Below are positions 1-11,659 of a DNA stretch of 64,000 bases, one piece after another (positions within the stretch are counted from its first letter, which is position 1; the number at the start of each line of letters is the position of its first letter). A program made the position numbers and the translations under genes. Source of the stretch: Pseudomonas sp. BSw22131 (GTDB lineage: Bacteria; Pseudomonadota; Gammaproteobacteria; Pseudomonadales; Pseudomonadaceae); the NCBI RefSeq assembly GCF_026810445.1, contig NZ_CP113949.1:4650001-4714000 (forward strand), written 5' to 3'. The notes under the pieces are model-generated. The model ran no database searches, was not told the origin of the DNA, and saw only the letters and a program-made list of their open reading frames with translations.

Positions 1-8
1 ACTGTCTG

Positions 9-43
9 GCGCCGGCCCTCAAAAAGGTCCGGCGCGGCTTTTT
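9..43 (+). terminator. Intrinsic terminator reading rightward from a gene outside the window
   Basis: A GC-rich hairpin (arms GCGCCGG at 9-15 and CCGGCGC at 29-35, A-rich loop) is followed on the plus strand by GGC and a run of five T. The T run is only on this strand, so it fits termination of a plus-strand gene ending left of the window, convergent with tldD. It may also lower read-through from tldD. Confidence 0.6.
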
Positions 44-56
44 CAACCCCGATTTT

Positions 57-1496
57 TCAAGAACCGGTGCCACCCACGGTGATCGCATCGATCTTCAGTG
101 TGGGCTGACCAACGCCTACCGGCAGCGACTGTCCGTCTTTGCCGCAGGTACCCACGCCGCTGTCCAGCGCCAGGTCGTTGCCGACCATAGACACTCTACT
201 CATCGCCTCAGGGCCGTTGCCGATCAACGTCGCGCCTTTGACCGGCGTAGTGATTTTGCCGTCTTCGATCAAATAGGCTTCGCTGGTCGAAAACACGAAC
301 TTGCCACTGGTGATATCGACCTGGCCGCCGCCCAGGTTGGCGCAGTAGATGCCGCGCTTGACCGAGGCGATGATTTCCGCCGGATCGCTCTGGCCGCCCA
401 GCATGTAAGTGTTGGTCATACGTGGCATCGGCAGGTGCGCATACGATTCGCGGCGGCCATTACCGGTGCGCGCAACCCCCATCAGACGCGCATTCAGTTT
501 GTCCTGCATGTAGCCCTTGAGCACACCGTTTTCGATCAGCGTCGTGCATTCAGTAGGGGTGCCTTCGTCGTCCACGCTCAACGAGCCGCGACGTCCAGCC
601 AAGGTGCCGTCATCGACGATGGTGCACAGTTTGGACGCGACCATTTCACCCATCCGGCCGCTGTAGGCGGAACTGCCCTTGCGGTTGAAGTCGCCTTCCA
701 GCCCGTGACCGACCGCTTCGTGCAACAACACACCGGACCAGCCGGAACCCAGTACCACCGGCAACGTGCCAGCTGGTGCCGGGATGGCTTCCAGATTCAC
801 CAGGGCCTGACGCAACGCCTCACGGGCGTAGCCCATGGCCCGGTCTTCGCCGAGGAAGTAACGATAATCGGTGCGACCGCCGCCGCCATGTCCGCCACGC
901 TCGCGACGGCCATTCTGCTCCACGATCACGCTGACGTTAAAACGCACCAACGGGCGCACGTCCGCAGCCAGGCTGCCATCTGTAGACGCAACAAGAATGC
1001 GCTCCCAGACACCGGCCATGCTCACGGTCACTTGCTGAATACGTGAATCGAGCGCGCGCGTCGCGACGTCGATACGCTTGAGTAACTCGACCTTTTCAGC
1101 GCGGGTCATGACTTCCAGCGGGTTGTCCGGACCGTACAACTGCGCAACGTCCTGAGTGGTGAACGCTTGCACACGGCCGTTTTGCCCGGCGCGAGAGATC
1201 GAACGCGCCGCACGCGCTGCCAGGGTCAACGCTTCGGGGGTAATGGCGTTGCTGTAGGCAAATCCGGTTTTCTCGCCCGACTGGGCCCGCACGCCAACGC
1301 CCTGATCGAGGTTGAAGCTGCCTTCTTTGACGATGCCGTCTTCAAGCGCCCAGGATTCGGAAATCTGCCCCTGGAAATACAGGTCAGCGGCGTCGATTCC
1401 GGGGCCGGCAAGCTCGCCCAGCACTGACTGCAGGCTGTCGATGCTCAGGCCGCCGGGCGCCAGAAGGTGTTCGCTGACAGAGGACAAGTCGCTCAT
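57..1496 (-). CDS. tldD: Metalloprotease TldD
   Basis: 479-residue member of the TldD/PmbA (U62) family, close to the usual 481. TldD pairs with TldE/PmbA in a cytoplasmic zinc protease that degrades unfolded peptides, matures microcin B17 and affects gyrase-inhibitor sensitivity. The zinc motif is visible as [12 protein letters not shown] in the middle of the protein, followed by the glycine-rich C-terminal domain. The ATG at 1496 is chosen over the in-frame GTG at 1502 because GGAG lies five bases upstream of it. It starts two bases after the stop of the nitrilase-like gene, so the two are probably translated from one message as the last genes of the mre-rng-yhdP run. Confidence 0.95.
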   Translation of the reverse strand: MSDLSSVSEHLLAPGGLSIDSLQSVLGELAGPGIDAADLYFQGQISESWALEDGIVKEGSFNLDQGVGVRAQSGEKTGFAYSNAITPEALTLAARAARSISRAGQNGRVQAFTTQDVAQLYGPDNPLEVMTRAEKVELLKRIDVATRALDSRIQQVTVSMAGVWERILVASTDGSLAADVRPLVRFNVSVIVEQNGRRERGGHGGGGRTDYRYFLGEDRAMGYAREALRQALVNLEAIPAPAGTLPVVLGSGWSGVLLHEAVGHGLEGDFNRKGSSAYSGRMGEMVASKLCTIVDDGTLAGRRGSLSVDDEGTPTECTTLIENGVLKGYMQDKLNARLMGVARTGNGRRESYAHLPMPRMTNTYMLGGQSDPAEIIASVKRGIYCANLGGGQVDITSGKFVFSTSEAYLIEDGKITTPVKGATLIGNGPEAMSRVSMVGNDLALDSGVGTCGKDGQSLPVGVGQPTLKIDAITVGGTGS

Positions 1497-1498
1497 AT

Positions 1499-2350
1499 TC
1501 ACTCCGGGGTATTAGCAGGCCGCACAGCGCCCTGCGAAAAAAATCGCCGGTGATTCGACACCGGCATCCGCGCCCGTATGGACGCTTGTTCTTGACTGTC
1601 TCGTTGGGCCAGCAGCACGGCTTCACCCTGTGCCTGCTCGGCCAACACGCGGCCCCATGGATCTATGATCGCCGCGTGCCCAAATGTTTCCCTCGGCCCT
1701 TGATGGACCCCACCCTGCGCGGCCGCCAGTACGTAGCACTGGGTTTCAATGGCACGCGCACGCAGCAGGGTTTCCCAGTGCGCCGCGCCGGTCACAGCAG
1801 TGAAGGCCGACGGCGCGGTAATCAACTCGGCACCCGCCTCCCGCAACGCGGTGTACAACTCCGGAAAACGGAGGTCGTAACACACCGTCAGACCTAGCTT
1901 GCCGACAGGCGTGTCGACCACCACTACGCTATTGCCGTGGGCATAGTCATCGGACTCTCGGTAACGCCCGCGACTGTCGGCCACGTCCACATCGAACAGG
2001 TGCAGCTTGTCGTAACGCGCCAACGTCTGGCCGTGTTCGTCGACCAACAGCGAACACGCAGTGACTTTGCCCTCGGGCTGATCATCGGGAGGCAGCGGCA
2101 ATGTTCCGGCGACTATCCATAACGTGAGGTCGCGAGCGGCCAGTTTCAACCATGGAAGAATGGGGCCTTCGCCATACGCCTCGGCGCGGCCGATATCAGC
2201 GACATCGCGCCGGCCCATGGCGGCGAAATTTTCAGGCAGCACCGCAAGCTTCGCACCCGAGGCGGCCGCCTGCTCCAGCAGGCGGCGGGCTTGAGCAAGG
2301 TTGCCCTGAACATCGCTCTGACTGACCATTTGAATCACGGCAAAGGACAT
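1499..2350 (-). CDS. Carbon-nitrogen hydrolase (Nit/omega-amidase-like)
   Basis: 283-residue nitrilase-superfamily amidohydrolase. The catalytic Glu-Lys-Cys triad is visible in LPENFAA near residue 40, [11 protein letters not shown] near 115 and [11 protein letters not shown] near 150. The Cys context CYDLRFPE is typical of Nit1/Nit2 enzymes; family members repair deaminated glutathione or hydrolyse omega-amides, but the substrate cannot be read from sequence. The start is the ATG at 2350 with AGGAG five bases upstream; the GTG at 2356 lies in the ribosome-site region. It is encoded between yhdP and tldD with tight spacing to tldD, a conserved Pseudomonas arrangement. Confidence 0.9.
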   Translation of the reverse strand: MSFAVIQMVSQSDVQGNLAQARRLLEQAAASGAKLAVLPENFAAMGRRDVADIGRAEAYGEGPILPWLKLAARDLTLWIVAGTLPLPPDDQPEGKVTACSLLVDEHGQTLARYDKLHLFDVDVADSRGRYRESDDYAHGNSVVVVDTPVGKLGLTVCYDLRFPELYTALREAGAELITAPSAFTAVTGAAHWETLLRARAIETQCYVLAAAQGGVHQGPRETFGHAAIIDPWGRVLAEQAQGEAVLLAQRDSQEQASIRARMPVSNHRRFFSQGAVRPANTPE

Positions 2351-2416
2351 AACCACTCCTCACTCGATAGACCGGTACTGTACTCCAAGCACCGGACGCA
2401 GGCTCATGTCGTCTGG

Positions 2417-5400
2417 CTATTGCAGCTTTTCAAAAGGTTTATCGAAGGTGATCTTCGGCTCTTTCCACGGGCCTTCGACTTTGTACTGGACACTGGCTAA
2501 CCGGGAGACGCGATCACCCAGCAGCTTGTCGACCAGAAACAACGCCCCGCCAATGGCCGGGGCACCGACCAGCAACGCTGCGATGGGCAGGTTATTGGTG
2601 ACCTGTAACGTCACCAGCAACTTCGCATCGACACGGTCTTTGACCATGTCCAGCGTGCCGTTGAGCTCAAGATTGGTAGAGGGGCCAGTCATGGTGATCG
2701 GATCACGCGTGACATAGACGCCGTCACTGGCCACCAGCAGGCCTTTGACACGGTCGTAACTCAGGCCCTTGCCAAGCAAGTCGGAGAAGTCCAGGCGCAG
2801 ACGGCGACCAATCGAATTGAAGTTGAGCAAGCCGAACACACGCAGCGCCGTAGCACCGCCTTCCACTTCAACGAACGAGCCGTTGCGCAACGTGGCATCA
2901 AGGCTGCCTGAATAGCGTTTGAGACCCACCCACGCTGGCGAACCCGGCCAGCGACCGTCCGCATTCATCTCGAATTCCTGACTGGTCACCGTGGGCGCGA
3001 AACCCCATGCCTTGAGGATATCGGCCAGGTTCTTGCCCGTGACCTGCCCTTTGAACCAACTGCTGGTAGAACCCGGCGTACCTTCCCAGCCGCCGTTGCC
3101 CTTGAGCAACATGCCTTTGAGGCCCAGGTCCATGTCGGCTAGCTGCATACCATTGGCGGTCGGGCGGGTTTTCAATGACCATGCGCCCAGCAGTTGATCG
3201 CCCTGAAACACCTGAGTGACCTTGAGGTTCATCGACGGAATCTTGTGCGGATCGACATCAGCCAGCGGATCCGGCGCGTTTTCGACCACCGCAGCGTTCG
3301 GGTCAGGTGCCGGCAAGCGGATGTACAACAGGTTGATGTCGATGGGCGTGACCTTGCTGTCGGGTAACGTGGCCGTACCTTTCATCAGCGAGCTGTCCAG
3401 CGCCAGCGCCCAGGCAGCAGCGTTGCGATTGAGTTGAACGCTGGTTTGATTCAGCGTTAAACCCATGACGGTCAGTTTGCCGATCTGTAAATCCACGCTA
3501 TTGACCAGTTGTTTTGCACTGTCTCCGGCATCATCGCCCGCGTAGCGCGCGACCATCGCCTGCCACGGCGCAACGTCCAGCTCGTCGAGAGAACCGCGCA
3601 CCCTCAAGCCTTTCGCATCCGGCACTATCGCCCCGCCTTCGCCGATGAACAGCTCGCCGCGCCCATCGTCGAACTTGCCACCGGGGGCTGCGAACGCGAA
3701 GTTGGCAAGATTCCCGTAGCCGGCACTCAAGCGTCGCTCGGCACCCTGCAGGTTCATGCTGAAGTCGCTTTCGCGCTCTTCATCGGCCGCTTTGCCAAAG
3801 GGCGCGGGCAGGTCGACCGCCAGGCCTTTGAGGTTGGAATTGACCCGCAACTGGCTGTCGGCTCCGTTCAGCGTCACTTGCAACTGATAAGGCAGATCCC
3901 CTGAGACCGGCAGCGACTGGGTGACTCCAAGCCAGTCAGAGAGGCGTTTGACGCCGATCTGACTATTGGCGGCGATGCGTGTCACAGGCGCCCCCGGCTT
4001 GCCTTCGGCGAAAATCTGCGCCGTCACCGGTTTTTCGAACGCGATGGCCTTGATGTTCTTGCCGCTCAGCCCTTTGGTGTAATCGAAACGGAATTCACCT
4101 TTGAGCTGCGTCAGCTCCAGCGAAGGTTCTGCGAGCTTGAGCCGCGCGCCGTCGGTCTTAAAGTCAACGATGACTTTCGGCTCCTGGCCCTTGACCAGCG
4201 GAATATCGAGGTTGATATGCCCCTGCAGCGGCCCATCGCCCTGCCACCCGGCAAACGTCTGCGCCGTGCCGATGGGCGCTTCCTGAAGAATCTTCACGCC
4301 GTCGCCGAGCCCACCGGAAAAGTCACCGTCGACCAACAAACGGCTCGGCTGATTTGCCGAAACGTGCGGCACATCGACCGACACTTTGCTGACCTGAGTA
4401 TTGAGCAGTCGGCCTTTGGAGGCGCGGACACGCACGCCACTGTTCTCCACGAACACGTTGCCATCGACGCCGGTCAGTTGCGGCCAGCCCGGCTGGAAAG
4501 CCAGCGTTGCGTTGCGCACTTTGAAGAACAGGCTGATGACGCGCGACACATCCGACGCATTCTTGTTGATAGAACCCTGGTACTGGAAAAACCCTTGATC
4601 GACATTGCCGCCGAGAATCGCTGTACGCAGCCATTCATCGAGCGCAGGGCTCAACACTTCCGGCAAATACTTGGCGGTGTAGCGCCCGTCGCCATCGACC
4701 ATGCCCACGCGCAGGTCCATGTAGTCTTCCTGGGTGTGATCAAAGTTCAGACGGATCAGAAAGTCGCTGGCAATCTTGCCTTCGTCGCCCAGCACCTTGA
4801 TGTAAGGCGCGATCAAGGTAAAACCCTGGTCGTCCACTGCATAGTTCAAGCGCGCTTCGGCGTGTTTATAACGCCACTGGTTGGCGAATATCGGGTCCAG
4901 ATGCAGCATGAAGTCGTCGGTGTTCAACCGCAGCTCGCCCTGACCGAGGTCACCCGTGATCGAGCCGCTGACGTTACCCGCCGCCGGGGCACCCAAGTAG
5001 GCGTCAAAGCCAACTTTATCCAGGTTGGCGGCGAAGCTCAGGCGCTTGGCACCCGTGGCCTGCGGGCGGTAGTCGATCAGTGCATTGCGCAGCCCTCCGG
5101 TGACTTTCAAATGATCGACGATGGTCATGACTTTGTCAGGCAAAGGCGCCAACGAGTCGAGAAGCGAAGTGATCGGCGTCAGGTCCAGCCGATCCGCCTG
5201 TAGCTGCCAGACCTCTTCGCTGTCGGACGTTGCCACCGACTGCTGCAGTTGCATTCGGCTTTCCCACCGCTTGCTTCCCAGATTCATCGCCAGCGAGTCC
5301 AGTGTCACTGTGAGCCCGCTGTCGCCGCGTTTGGCCCACGCATTGAGCGCAAGATTCTCGATCTGGCTCGGCTTGCGATCAGCGTAATTACCCTTGAACA

Positions 5401-6232
5401 AAGGCGCGTTCAGCCGGGCGACTGCGCTCTGCACTGTGCCCTTGCCCCAGCTCAACCACAACTCGCCGCCAGCTTTGAGGCTTTTGATTTTCCAGTCGCG
5501 GGTCAGGCTTTTCGGCAACCATTGCGCCCATTCGCTTTGCGGCAGGCTCAAGTAGGCATCGGCTTCACCATCACGCCATTGTTGAGCCTGGACACGAGAT
5601 TTGACGTTCAGCGCGAGCGGCTGGCCGTCCGGCAAGGTCAGTCGGGCATCGAGACGCTGGTGTGTGCTGCCGGTTTTCAGTGTCAGGCTGACATACGTGA
5701 GGGTGAGCGGCGCTTGAGCGTAGGGCTGGAGGGTAATCTGGCTGTCGAACACCGAAAGCCGCGAGACCATTTGCATCTGCGTAAGTACTTGCTCGGGTTC
5801 AAGGGATGTCTGGTTGCTGATCGGCAGCCCTTCAAGCGACCAGTGCCCATCCTTGTCTTCGCTCAGGCCTATGCTCACGCCGTCGAGCTCGATATTGGCC
5901 AGTCGCACCTCGCGGGCCATCAGGCTGCCCCAAAGGTCAGGCACCGCACGCACCTGATCGAGGCGCAGCGCACTGGCGCCCTCGCCCACCATGACATCGC
6001 GGGCTACGAACTCAGGTACGAACCTGCTCCAGCTGCCTTCGAGTCGACCGATGCTGAGCGGCATGCCCAAGGCAGCCTGCGCCTTGTTTTGCACCTCAAT
6101 GCGGTATTCGGCAACCATCGGCGCCAGTTCGCGGCCCACGCTGACATACAGCGCAGTCAGCACCACGATCAACGCGCACAGGCTCAGGCCCCAACGCAGC
6201 AACGCTGCGAAAAACCGGGTCAGACGCTCCAT
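2417..6232 (-). CDS. yhdP: YhdP family AsmA-like envelope protein
   Basis: 1271-residue giant AsmA-like protein. One N-terminal membrane anchor (about residues 10-32) is followed by a very long periplasmic region rich in beta-strand repeats, matching YhdP/TIGR02099 in length and composition. In enterobacteria YhdP, with TamB and YdbH, bridges inner and outer membranes and helps move phospholipids to the outer membrane. The C-terminal part carries the AsmA-like section (for example LLVASDGVYVTRDPITMTGP). It lies between rng and the nitrilase gene on one strand, with a 188-base gap on the rng side and about 66 bases on the other. Confidence 0.92.
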   Translation of the reverse strand: MERLTRFFAALLRWGLSLCALIVVLTALYVSVGRELAPMVAEYRIEVQNKAQAALGMPLSIGRLEGSWSRFVPEFVARDVMVGEGASALRLDQVRAVPDLWGSLMAREVRLANIELDGVSIGLSEDKDGHWSLEGLPISNQTSLEPEQVLTQMQMVSRLSVFDSQITLQPYAQAPLTLTYVSLTLKTGSTHQRLDARLTLPDGQPLALNVKSRVQAQQWRDGEADAYLSLPQSEWAQWLPKSLTRDWKIKSLKAGGELWLSWGKGTVQSAVARLNAPLFKGNYADRKPSQIENLALNAWAKRGDSGLTVTLDSLAMNLGSKRWESRMQLQQSVATSDSEEVWQLQADRLDLTPITSLLDSLAPLPDKVMTIVDHLKVTGGLRNALIDYRPQATGAKRLSFAANLDKVGFDAYLGAPAAGNVSGSITGDLGQGELRLNTDDFMLHLDPIFANQWRYKHAEARLNYAVDDQGFTLIAPYIKVLGDEGKIASDFLIRLNFDHTQEDYMDLRVGMVDGDGRYTAKYLPEVLSPALDEWLRTAILGGNVDQGFFQYQGSINKNASDVSRVISLFFKVRNATLAFQPGWPQLTGVDGNVFVENSGVRVRASKGRLLNTQVSKVSVDVPHVSANQPSRLLVDGDFSGGLGDGVKILQEAPIGTAQTFAGWQGDGPLQGHINLDIPLVKGQEPKVIVDFKTDGARLKLAEPSLELTQLKGEFRFDYTKGLSGKNIKAIAFEKPVTAQIFAEGKPGAPVTRIAANSQIGVKRLSDWLGVTQSLPVSGDLPYQLQVTLNGADSQLRVNSNLKGLAVDLPAPFGKAADEERESDFSMNLQGAERRLSAGYGNLANFAFAAPGGKFDDGRGELFIGEGGAIVPDAKGLRVRGSLDELDVAPWQAMVARYAGDDAGDSAKQLVNSVDLQIGKLTVMGLTLNQTSVQLNRNAAAWALALDSSLMKGTATLPDSKVTPIDINLLYIRLPAPDPNAAVVENAPDPLADVDPHKIPSMNLKVTQVFQGDQLLGAWSLKTRPTANGMQLADMDLGLKGMLLKGNGGWEGTPGSTSSWFKGQVTGKNLADILKAWGFAPTVTSQEFEMNADGRWPGSPAWVGLKRYSGSLDATLRNGSFVEVEGGATALRVFGLLNFNSIGRRLRLDFSDLLGKGLSYDRVKGLLVASDGVYVTRDPITMTGPSTNLELNGTLDMVKDRVDAKLLVTLQVTNNLPIAALLVGAPAIGGALFLVDKLLGDRVSRLASVQYKVEGPWKEPKITFDKPFEKLQ

Positions 6233-6420
6233 GTGTCCGCGCCTCCCGTCAGGCAGAGCGCAAACAGCAACCGGCTCAGTCGTGCAGGTGTCGGTACTTC
6301 CCGGAAGTGCTCATTTACCACGCAACATTCTCTTTAAAGGGCATCCATGCCGTCGGCCCCTCGGGCTCGACTTTCTGATTTTGTCATTCGTCATGCATCG
6401 CGGAGCGTGCTTAAGCACAG

Positions 6421-7878
6421 TCAGAGCAGGACAACGTCGTATTGTTCCTGCGAATACATCGTTTCAACCTGGAAACGAATGGTTCGGCCGATGAACGCTT
6501 CAAGTTCTGCCACATTGCCAGACTCTTCATCGAGCAGCCGATCAACGACTTTCTGGTTGGCCAACACCCGGTAACCTATCGCTTGATACGCACGGGCTTC
6601 ACGCAGGATCTCACGGAAAATTTCGTAGCAGATGGTTTCAGGGGTCTTCAGCTTGCCGCGGCCCTGACAGCTGCTGCATGGCTCACACAGCACCTGCTCA
6701 AGGCTTTCGCGGGTGCGTTTGCGCGTCATCTGCACCAAGCCCAGTTCAGTAATGCCGATGATGTTGGTCTTGGCATGGTCGCGTTCGAGCTGCTTTTCCA
6801 GCGTGCGCAGAACCTGCCGCTGATGCTCGGCGTCTTCCATGTCAATGAAGTCGATGATGATGATGCCGCCCATGTTGCGCAGGCGCATCTGCCTGGCAAT
6901 CGCGGTGGCGGCTTCCAGGTTGGTCTTGAAAATGGTTTCTTCGAGATTGCGATGACCGACGAACGCACCAGTATTGACATCAATGGTGGTCATGGCTTCA
7001 GCGGGGTCGATCACCAGATACCCCCCGGACTTGAGCGGCACCTTGCGCTCCAGGGCTTTCTGGATTTCGTCTTCGACGCCATACAGGTCAAAGATTGGCC
7101 GTTCGCCCGGATAGTGCTCGAGACGGTCGGCGATCTCTGGCATCAGTTCGGCAACAAATTGCGTGGTCTTTTGAAATGTCTCACGCGAATCGATGCGAAT
7201 CTTCTCGATCCTCGGGCTGACGAGATCACGCAAGGTACGCAGTGCAAGGCCGAGGTCTTCGTAAATGACGCTGGGCGCACCGATGGTTTTGATCTGTTCG
7301 CCAATCTGATCCCAGAGCCTGCGCAGGTAGCGGATGTCCATCAGGATTTCATCAGCGCCTGCACCTTCAGCCGCCGTGCGCAGGATAAAACCGCCCTTCT
7401 CCTTGATGCCTTCTTGCACCACGCAATCGCTGACCACCTTCTTCAAGCGCTCGCGTTCGGCCTCATCCTCAATCTTGAGGGAAATGCCCACGTGCGCCGT
7501 GCGGGGCATGTACACCAGATAGCGCGAGGGGATCGATAGCTGAGTGGTAAGACGTGCACCTTTGCTGCCAATCGGGTCTTTGGTGACTTGCACCACAAGG
7601 CTTTGACCGTCATGCACCAACGAAGCAATGCCTTCGACCGCCGGGCCTTCACGCATGGATATTTCCGATGCATGAATGAACGCGGCGCGGTCCAGGCCGA
7701 TGTCAATGAACGCTGCCTGCATACCCGGCAACACACGTACAACTTTGCCTTTGTAAATATTGCCGACGATCCCGCGACGCTGGGTGCGCTCGACGTGGAC
7801 TTCCTGCAGAACACCATTTTCGACAACCGCCACGCGCGACTCCATCGGCGTGATGTTGATCAGAATCTCTTCACTCAT
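6421..7878 (-). CDS. rng: Ribonuclease G
   Basis: 485-residue RNase E/G family endoribonuclease without the long C-terminal scaffold, hence RNase G. It matures the 5' end of 16S rRNA and takes part in mRNA decay. An S1 RNA-binding domain starts near residue 38 ([20 protein letters not shown]); the catalytic acidic residues lie in [11 protein letters not shown] and [14 protein letters not shown]; the zinc-link cysteines are in [11 protein letters not shown] near residue 405. The start ATG overlaps the maf stop by four bases, indicating coupled translation. Length and motifs are normal. Confidence 0.96.
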   Translation of the reverse strand: MSEEILINITPMESRVAVVENGVLQEVHVERTQRRGIVGNIYKGKVVRVLPGMQAAFIDIGLDRAAFIHASEISMREGPAVEGIASLVHDGQSLVVQVTKDPIGSKGARLTTQLSIPSRYLVYMPRTAHVGISLKIEDEAERERLKKVVSDCVVQEGIKEKGGFILRTAAEGAGADEILMDIRYLRRLWDQIGEQIKTIGAPSVIYEDLGLALRTLRDLVSPRIEKIRIDSRETFQKTTQFVAELMPEIADRLEHYPGERPIFDLYGVEDEIQKALERKVPLKSGGYLVIDPAEAMTTIDVNTGAFVGHRNLEETIFKTNLEAATAIARQMRLRNMGGIIIIDFIDMEDAEHQRQVLRTLEKQLERDHAKTNIIGITELGLVQMTRKRTRESLEQVLCEPCSSCQGRGKLKTPETICYEIFREILREARAYQAIGYRVLANQKVVDRLLDEESGNVAELEAFIGRTIRFQVETMYSQEQYDVVLL

Positions 7879-8486
7879 GACGGGTTACCTTCCATGCATT
7901 GCCAACAGGGTATGCCGAAACGCTGGAGGATTTCTGCGGTTTCGCACAGTGGCAAACCAACGACTGCGGAATAGCTGCCATTGAGACTCTCGACGAAAAT
8001 AGCGGCCAACCCCTGAATCGCATAACTGCCGGCCTTGTCTTGCGGCTCGCCGCTGGCCCAGTAAGCGCGTGCTTCTTCGGCAGACACTGCGCGAAACCTG
8101 ACGCGACTGCTGACCGTGCGCGTCTCGCAGCGCTGTTGATCAACCACCGCAACGGCGGTAAGCACCTCGTGTTCGCGGTTCGACAACGCGGCAAGCATCG
8201 CCAACGCGTCGGCTTCGTCCACCGGCTTGCCCAGAATTCGGCCATCGAGAACCACAGCGGTGTCTGCACCCAGCACGCAGGCGGTTGGGTAACCTGAGTC
8301 ATTGGCCAGCGACAGCAGGCCAGCATCGGCTTTGCCGCGCGCCAGACGCGCGACGTAATCAGTTGGAGATTCGTTTTGAAGCGGGGTTTCGTCAATATCA
8401 GCAGCAAGCGTGGTGAACGTCACGCCGATCTGGGAGAGCAATTCGCGCCGACGAGGGGAGCCAGAGGCCAGGTGAAGTTGGGGCAT
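7875..8486 (-). CDS. maf: Maf family nucleotide pyrophosphatase (YhdE type)
   Basis: 203-residue Maf/HAM1-like protein. The N-terminal signature [16 protein letters not shown] and the later [15 protein letters not shown] and FSCGE-type region (here [23 protein letters not shown]) identify the family; members hydrolyse non-canonical or canonical NTPs, the YhdE branch acting on dTTP/UTP. It lies between mreD and rng as in other gammaproteobacteria. About 200 bases with a REP pair separate it from mreD, so it may be partly uncoupled from mre expression. Confidence 0.93.
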   Translation of the reverse strand: MPQLHLASGSPRRRELLSQIGVTFTTLAADIDETPLQNESPTDYVARLARGKADAGLLSLANDSGYPTACVLGADTAVVLDGRILGKPVDEADALAMLAALSNREHEVLTAVAVVDQQRCETRTVSSRVRFRAVSAEEARAYWASGEPQDKAGSYAIQGLAAIFVESLNGSYSAVVGLPLCETAEILQRFGIPCWQCMEGNPS

Positions 8487-8567
8487 GGGACGTCTCCGTG
8501 TCAGTGATTTCAGCTTGGACTGCTTACGCGGTAGGGCGCGAGCGAGCTTTCTGCCGTTGCATTTCTT

Positions 8568-8655
8568 TGTGGGAGGGAGCTTGCTCGCGAAAGTCTCTCT
8601 GCTTCCGGCATATGTTTAGCCGGGCCAAAGCATCGCGAGCAAGCTCCCTCCCACC
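8568..8655. repeat. REPIN (inverted pair of REP elements), family 1
   Basis: A copy of GTGGGAGGGAGCTTGCTCGCGA lies at about 8569-8590 and its inverted partner TCGCGAGCAAGCTCCCTCCCAC at about 8633-8654, in the maf-mreD spacer. This is the hallmark of Pseudomonas REP doublets, which are mobilised in trans by RAYT transposases; none is encoded in this window. The same sequence recurs at 34473-34495. Confidence 0.85.
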
Positions 8656-8682
8656 AAGCCAGCACCCGGTGGCCTCACATAC

Positions 8683-9174
8683 TCAATTTATCTTCAATCG
8701 CGTGCGCAACCCGCGCAAACCATAGCTTACCCACGGCCACAACAACGCGCTGACCAAAGCCGGTAAAACGAGTGCAAGCGTCGGCTGGCGGTTACCGGTA
8801 AGCGCGCTGAGCCAGAGCTGGACCAGTTGGGCCAGACCGAAAATCACCAGAATCACCAGGCACTGCTGCCACATCGGGAACATGCGCAAACGCTGTTGCA
8901 GGGACAGCACCAGGAACGTAATCAGCGTCAGAATCAGCGCGTTCTGGCCGAGCAAGGTGCCATAGAGCACGTCTTCAGCCAGGCCGAGCATCCAGGCAGT
9001 GACCATGCCGACCTTGTGCGGCAGGGCCAGCGCCCAGAACGCCAACAGCAGCGCAAGCCACAGCGGACGGAAGATTTCCATGAACTGCGGCAGCGGTGAA
9101 ACGCTCAACAACAGGCCGATGGCGAAGGTCAACCAGACCACCCAGCCGTTTCTCGGGGGGGCATGACGAGCCAT
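8683..9174 (-). CDS. mreD: Rod shape-determining protein MreD
   Basis: 163-residue integral membrane protein with about five hydrophobic segments (for example LTFAIGLLLSVSPL and LALLLAFWALALP) of the MreD family, part of the elongasome that guides lateral-wall peptidoglycan synthesis with MreB, MreC, RodA and PBP2. The start ATG overlaps the mreC stop by one base (TAATG), so the two are translationally coupled. Confidence 0.93.
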   Translation of the reverse strand: MARHAPPRNGWVVWLTFAIGLLLSVSPLPQFMEIFRPLWLALLLAFWALALPHKVGMVTAWMLGLAEDVLYGTLLGQNALILTLITFLVLSLQQRLRMFPMWQQCLVILVIFGLAQLVQLWLSALTGNRQPTLALVLPALVSALLWPWVSYGLRGLRTRLKIN

Positions 9175-10340
9175 TATTCTTCCCTCTGCCGTGGCGTTTC
9201 AGGCGCAGACCTTGGTGTAGCTGGCGCAGACCTTGACGTGGATGGCGCCGTTGTCGCTGGCGCAGTGCCCGTTGCAGGTTTAGCAGGCGGCTTCGCGACG
9301 GGCTTGGTGGTCTGTGTTTTAGCAGGCGTTGCTGCCGCAGGCTGCGCCGTTGAAGTGCTCGGTCCAGGCGTTGCATGAGTGGCCGCAGGCTTGGCCGGGG
9401 CCGCCGTTGACGCTGGCGTGGCAGGCAACGTCGCCGAAGGCACGCCCGCAGGATCAGCGGTCTGGCGGTCCAGCGACTCCTGCTGCTGAGCGGCGTCGGC
9501 AGCGCGCTCCTCAGGGGAACGGCCGTCAGAGAACACAAGTAACAAATATCGACTGCGATTCAGTGCGGCAGTCGGCACAGCCCGCACGATCGCAAATGGC
9601 TGGCCGGAGTCGTGAATCACTTCCTTCACCGTGGCCACCGGATAACCAGCCGGGAAGCGCTGACCCAGGCCAGAGCTGACCAATAGATCGCCTTCCTTGA
9701 TGTCAGCGGTGTCAGCTACGTGGCGCAGTTCCAGCCGCTCGGGGTTACCGGTACCGCTGGCAATCGCCCGCAAGCCGTTGCGGTTCACCTGAACCGGAAT
9801 GCTGTGAGTGGTGTCTGTGAGCAACAACACGCGCGAAGTGTAAGGCATCAGTTCAACGACCTGCCCCATCAAGCCACGCGCATCGAGCACCGGTTGCCCC
9901 AGAACCACGCCGTCGCGCTCACCTTTGTTGATGATGATGCGATGGGTGAACGGATTCGGGTCCATGCCGATCAACTCGGCCACTTCGACCTTTTCGTTGA
10001 CCAACGCAGAGGAGTTGAGCAATTCGCGCAGACGCACGTTCTGCTCCGTCAGGGCCGCCAGCTTTTGCAGGCGTCCTTGCAGGAGCAGGTTTTCGGTCTT
10101 GAGTTTTTCGTTTTCGGCGGCGAGTTCCGTACGGCTGCCAAACTGGCTGGCAACGCCCTGATAAAGGCGCTCCGGCAGATCGGCAATCCAGTAGGACTGC
10201 ATCAGCACCAGCGACATCTGACTGCGTACAGGCTTGAGCAAGGTGAAACGCGCGTCCACGACCATGACCGCAACGGACAACACGACCAGCACCAGCAGGC
10301 GAACGCCCAGAGACGGGCCTTTTGAGAAAAGCGGTTTAAT
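9174..10340 (-). CDS. mreC: Rod shape-determining protein MreC, probable ATT start
   Basis: MreC is a bitopic periplasmic scaffold that links MreB filaments to the wall-synthesis enzymes. The frame shows one N-terminal membrane helix, a coiled coil (SRTELAAENEKLKTENLLLQ) and the beta-rich MreC core. The C-terminal 90 or so residues are an unusual Pro/Ala/Thr-rich low-complexity tail. No ATG exists at the N-terminus: the first in-frame GTG (10292) lies inside the membrane helix. AAGGAG at 10352-10347 sits six bases before an in-frame ATT at 10340, giving the basic N-terminus (M)KPLFSKGPSLGVRLLVLVV, so I place the start there (388 residues). The frame is certain; the start is inferred. Confidence 0.88.
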   Translation of the reverse strand: MKPLFSKGPSLGVRLLVLVVLSVAVMVVDARFTLLKPVRSQMSLVLMQSYWIADLPERLYQGVASQFGSRTELAAENEKLKTENLLLQGRLQKLAALTEQNVRLRELLNSSALVNEKVEVAELIGMDPNPFTHRIIINKGERDGVVLGQPVLDARGLMGQVVELMPYTSRVLLLTDTTHSIPVQVNRNGLRAIASGTGNPERLELRHVADTADIKEGDLLVSSGLGQRFPAGYPVATVKEVIHDSGQPFAIVRAVPTAALNRSRYLLLVFSDGRSPEERAADAAQQQESLDRQTADPAGVPSATLPATPASTAAPAKPAATHATPGPSTSTAQPAAATPAKTQTTKPVAKPPAKPATGTAPATTAPSTSRSAPATPRSAPETPRQREE

Positions 10341-10488
10341 AGGCCGCTCCTTCCAGGCATGCGTTCGACGGAATACGCTTCAATTGGCTGTGGTTATTCA
10401 TGCGACATGAAACCGCCCCGGGGCAGATTGACGGAAGTACAGACTGACAGACTTTGAACGCCACGGGGTGACGTCTACACAACGAACA

Positions 10489-10517
10489 CACAGGCAACAC
10501 CGTGGGTGCCGCCTGTC
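10489..10517 (-). other. Stem-loop in the mreB-mreC spacer
   Basis: ACAGGC..CACC and GGTG..GCCTGT form a stem with a small internal loop in the roughly 200-base gap between mreB and mreC. No U-run follows on the minus strand, so it looks like an mRNA-processing or stabilising element rather than a full terminator; it could help keep MreB in excess over MreC/MreD. Confidence 0.4.
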
Positions 10518-10546
10518 GGGTTCATCATGGGTAAAACTCCCGCAGC

Positions 10547-11596
<1,050 letters not shown>

Positions 11597-11659
11597 CTAG
11601 GGAACGCGTGGGTAAAAAAGTGCGGCAAACTCTAACAACGACAGGGATTTTGGGCAAGG

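Noticed and set aside
5249..6337. 362-codon plus-strand frame over yhdP
   Set aside because: Antisense to a well-supported gene, no ribosome site and no recognisable domain.
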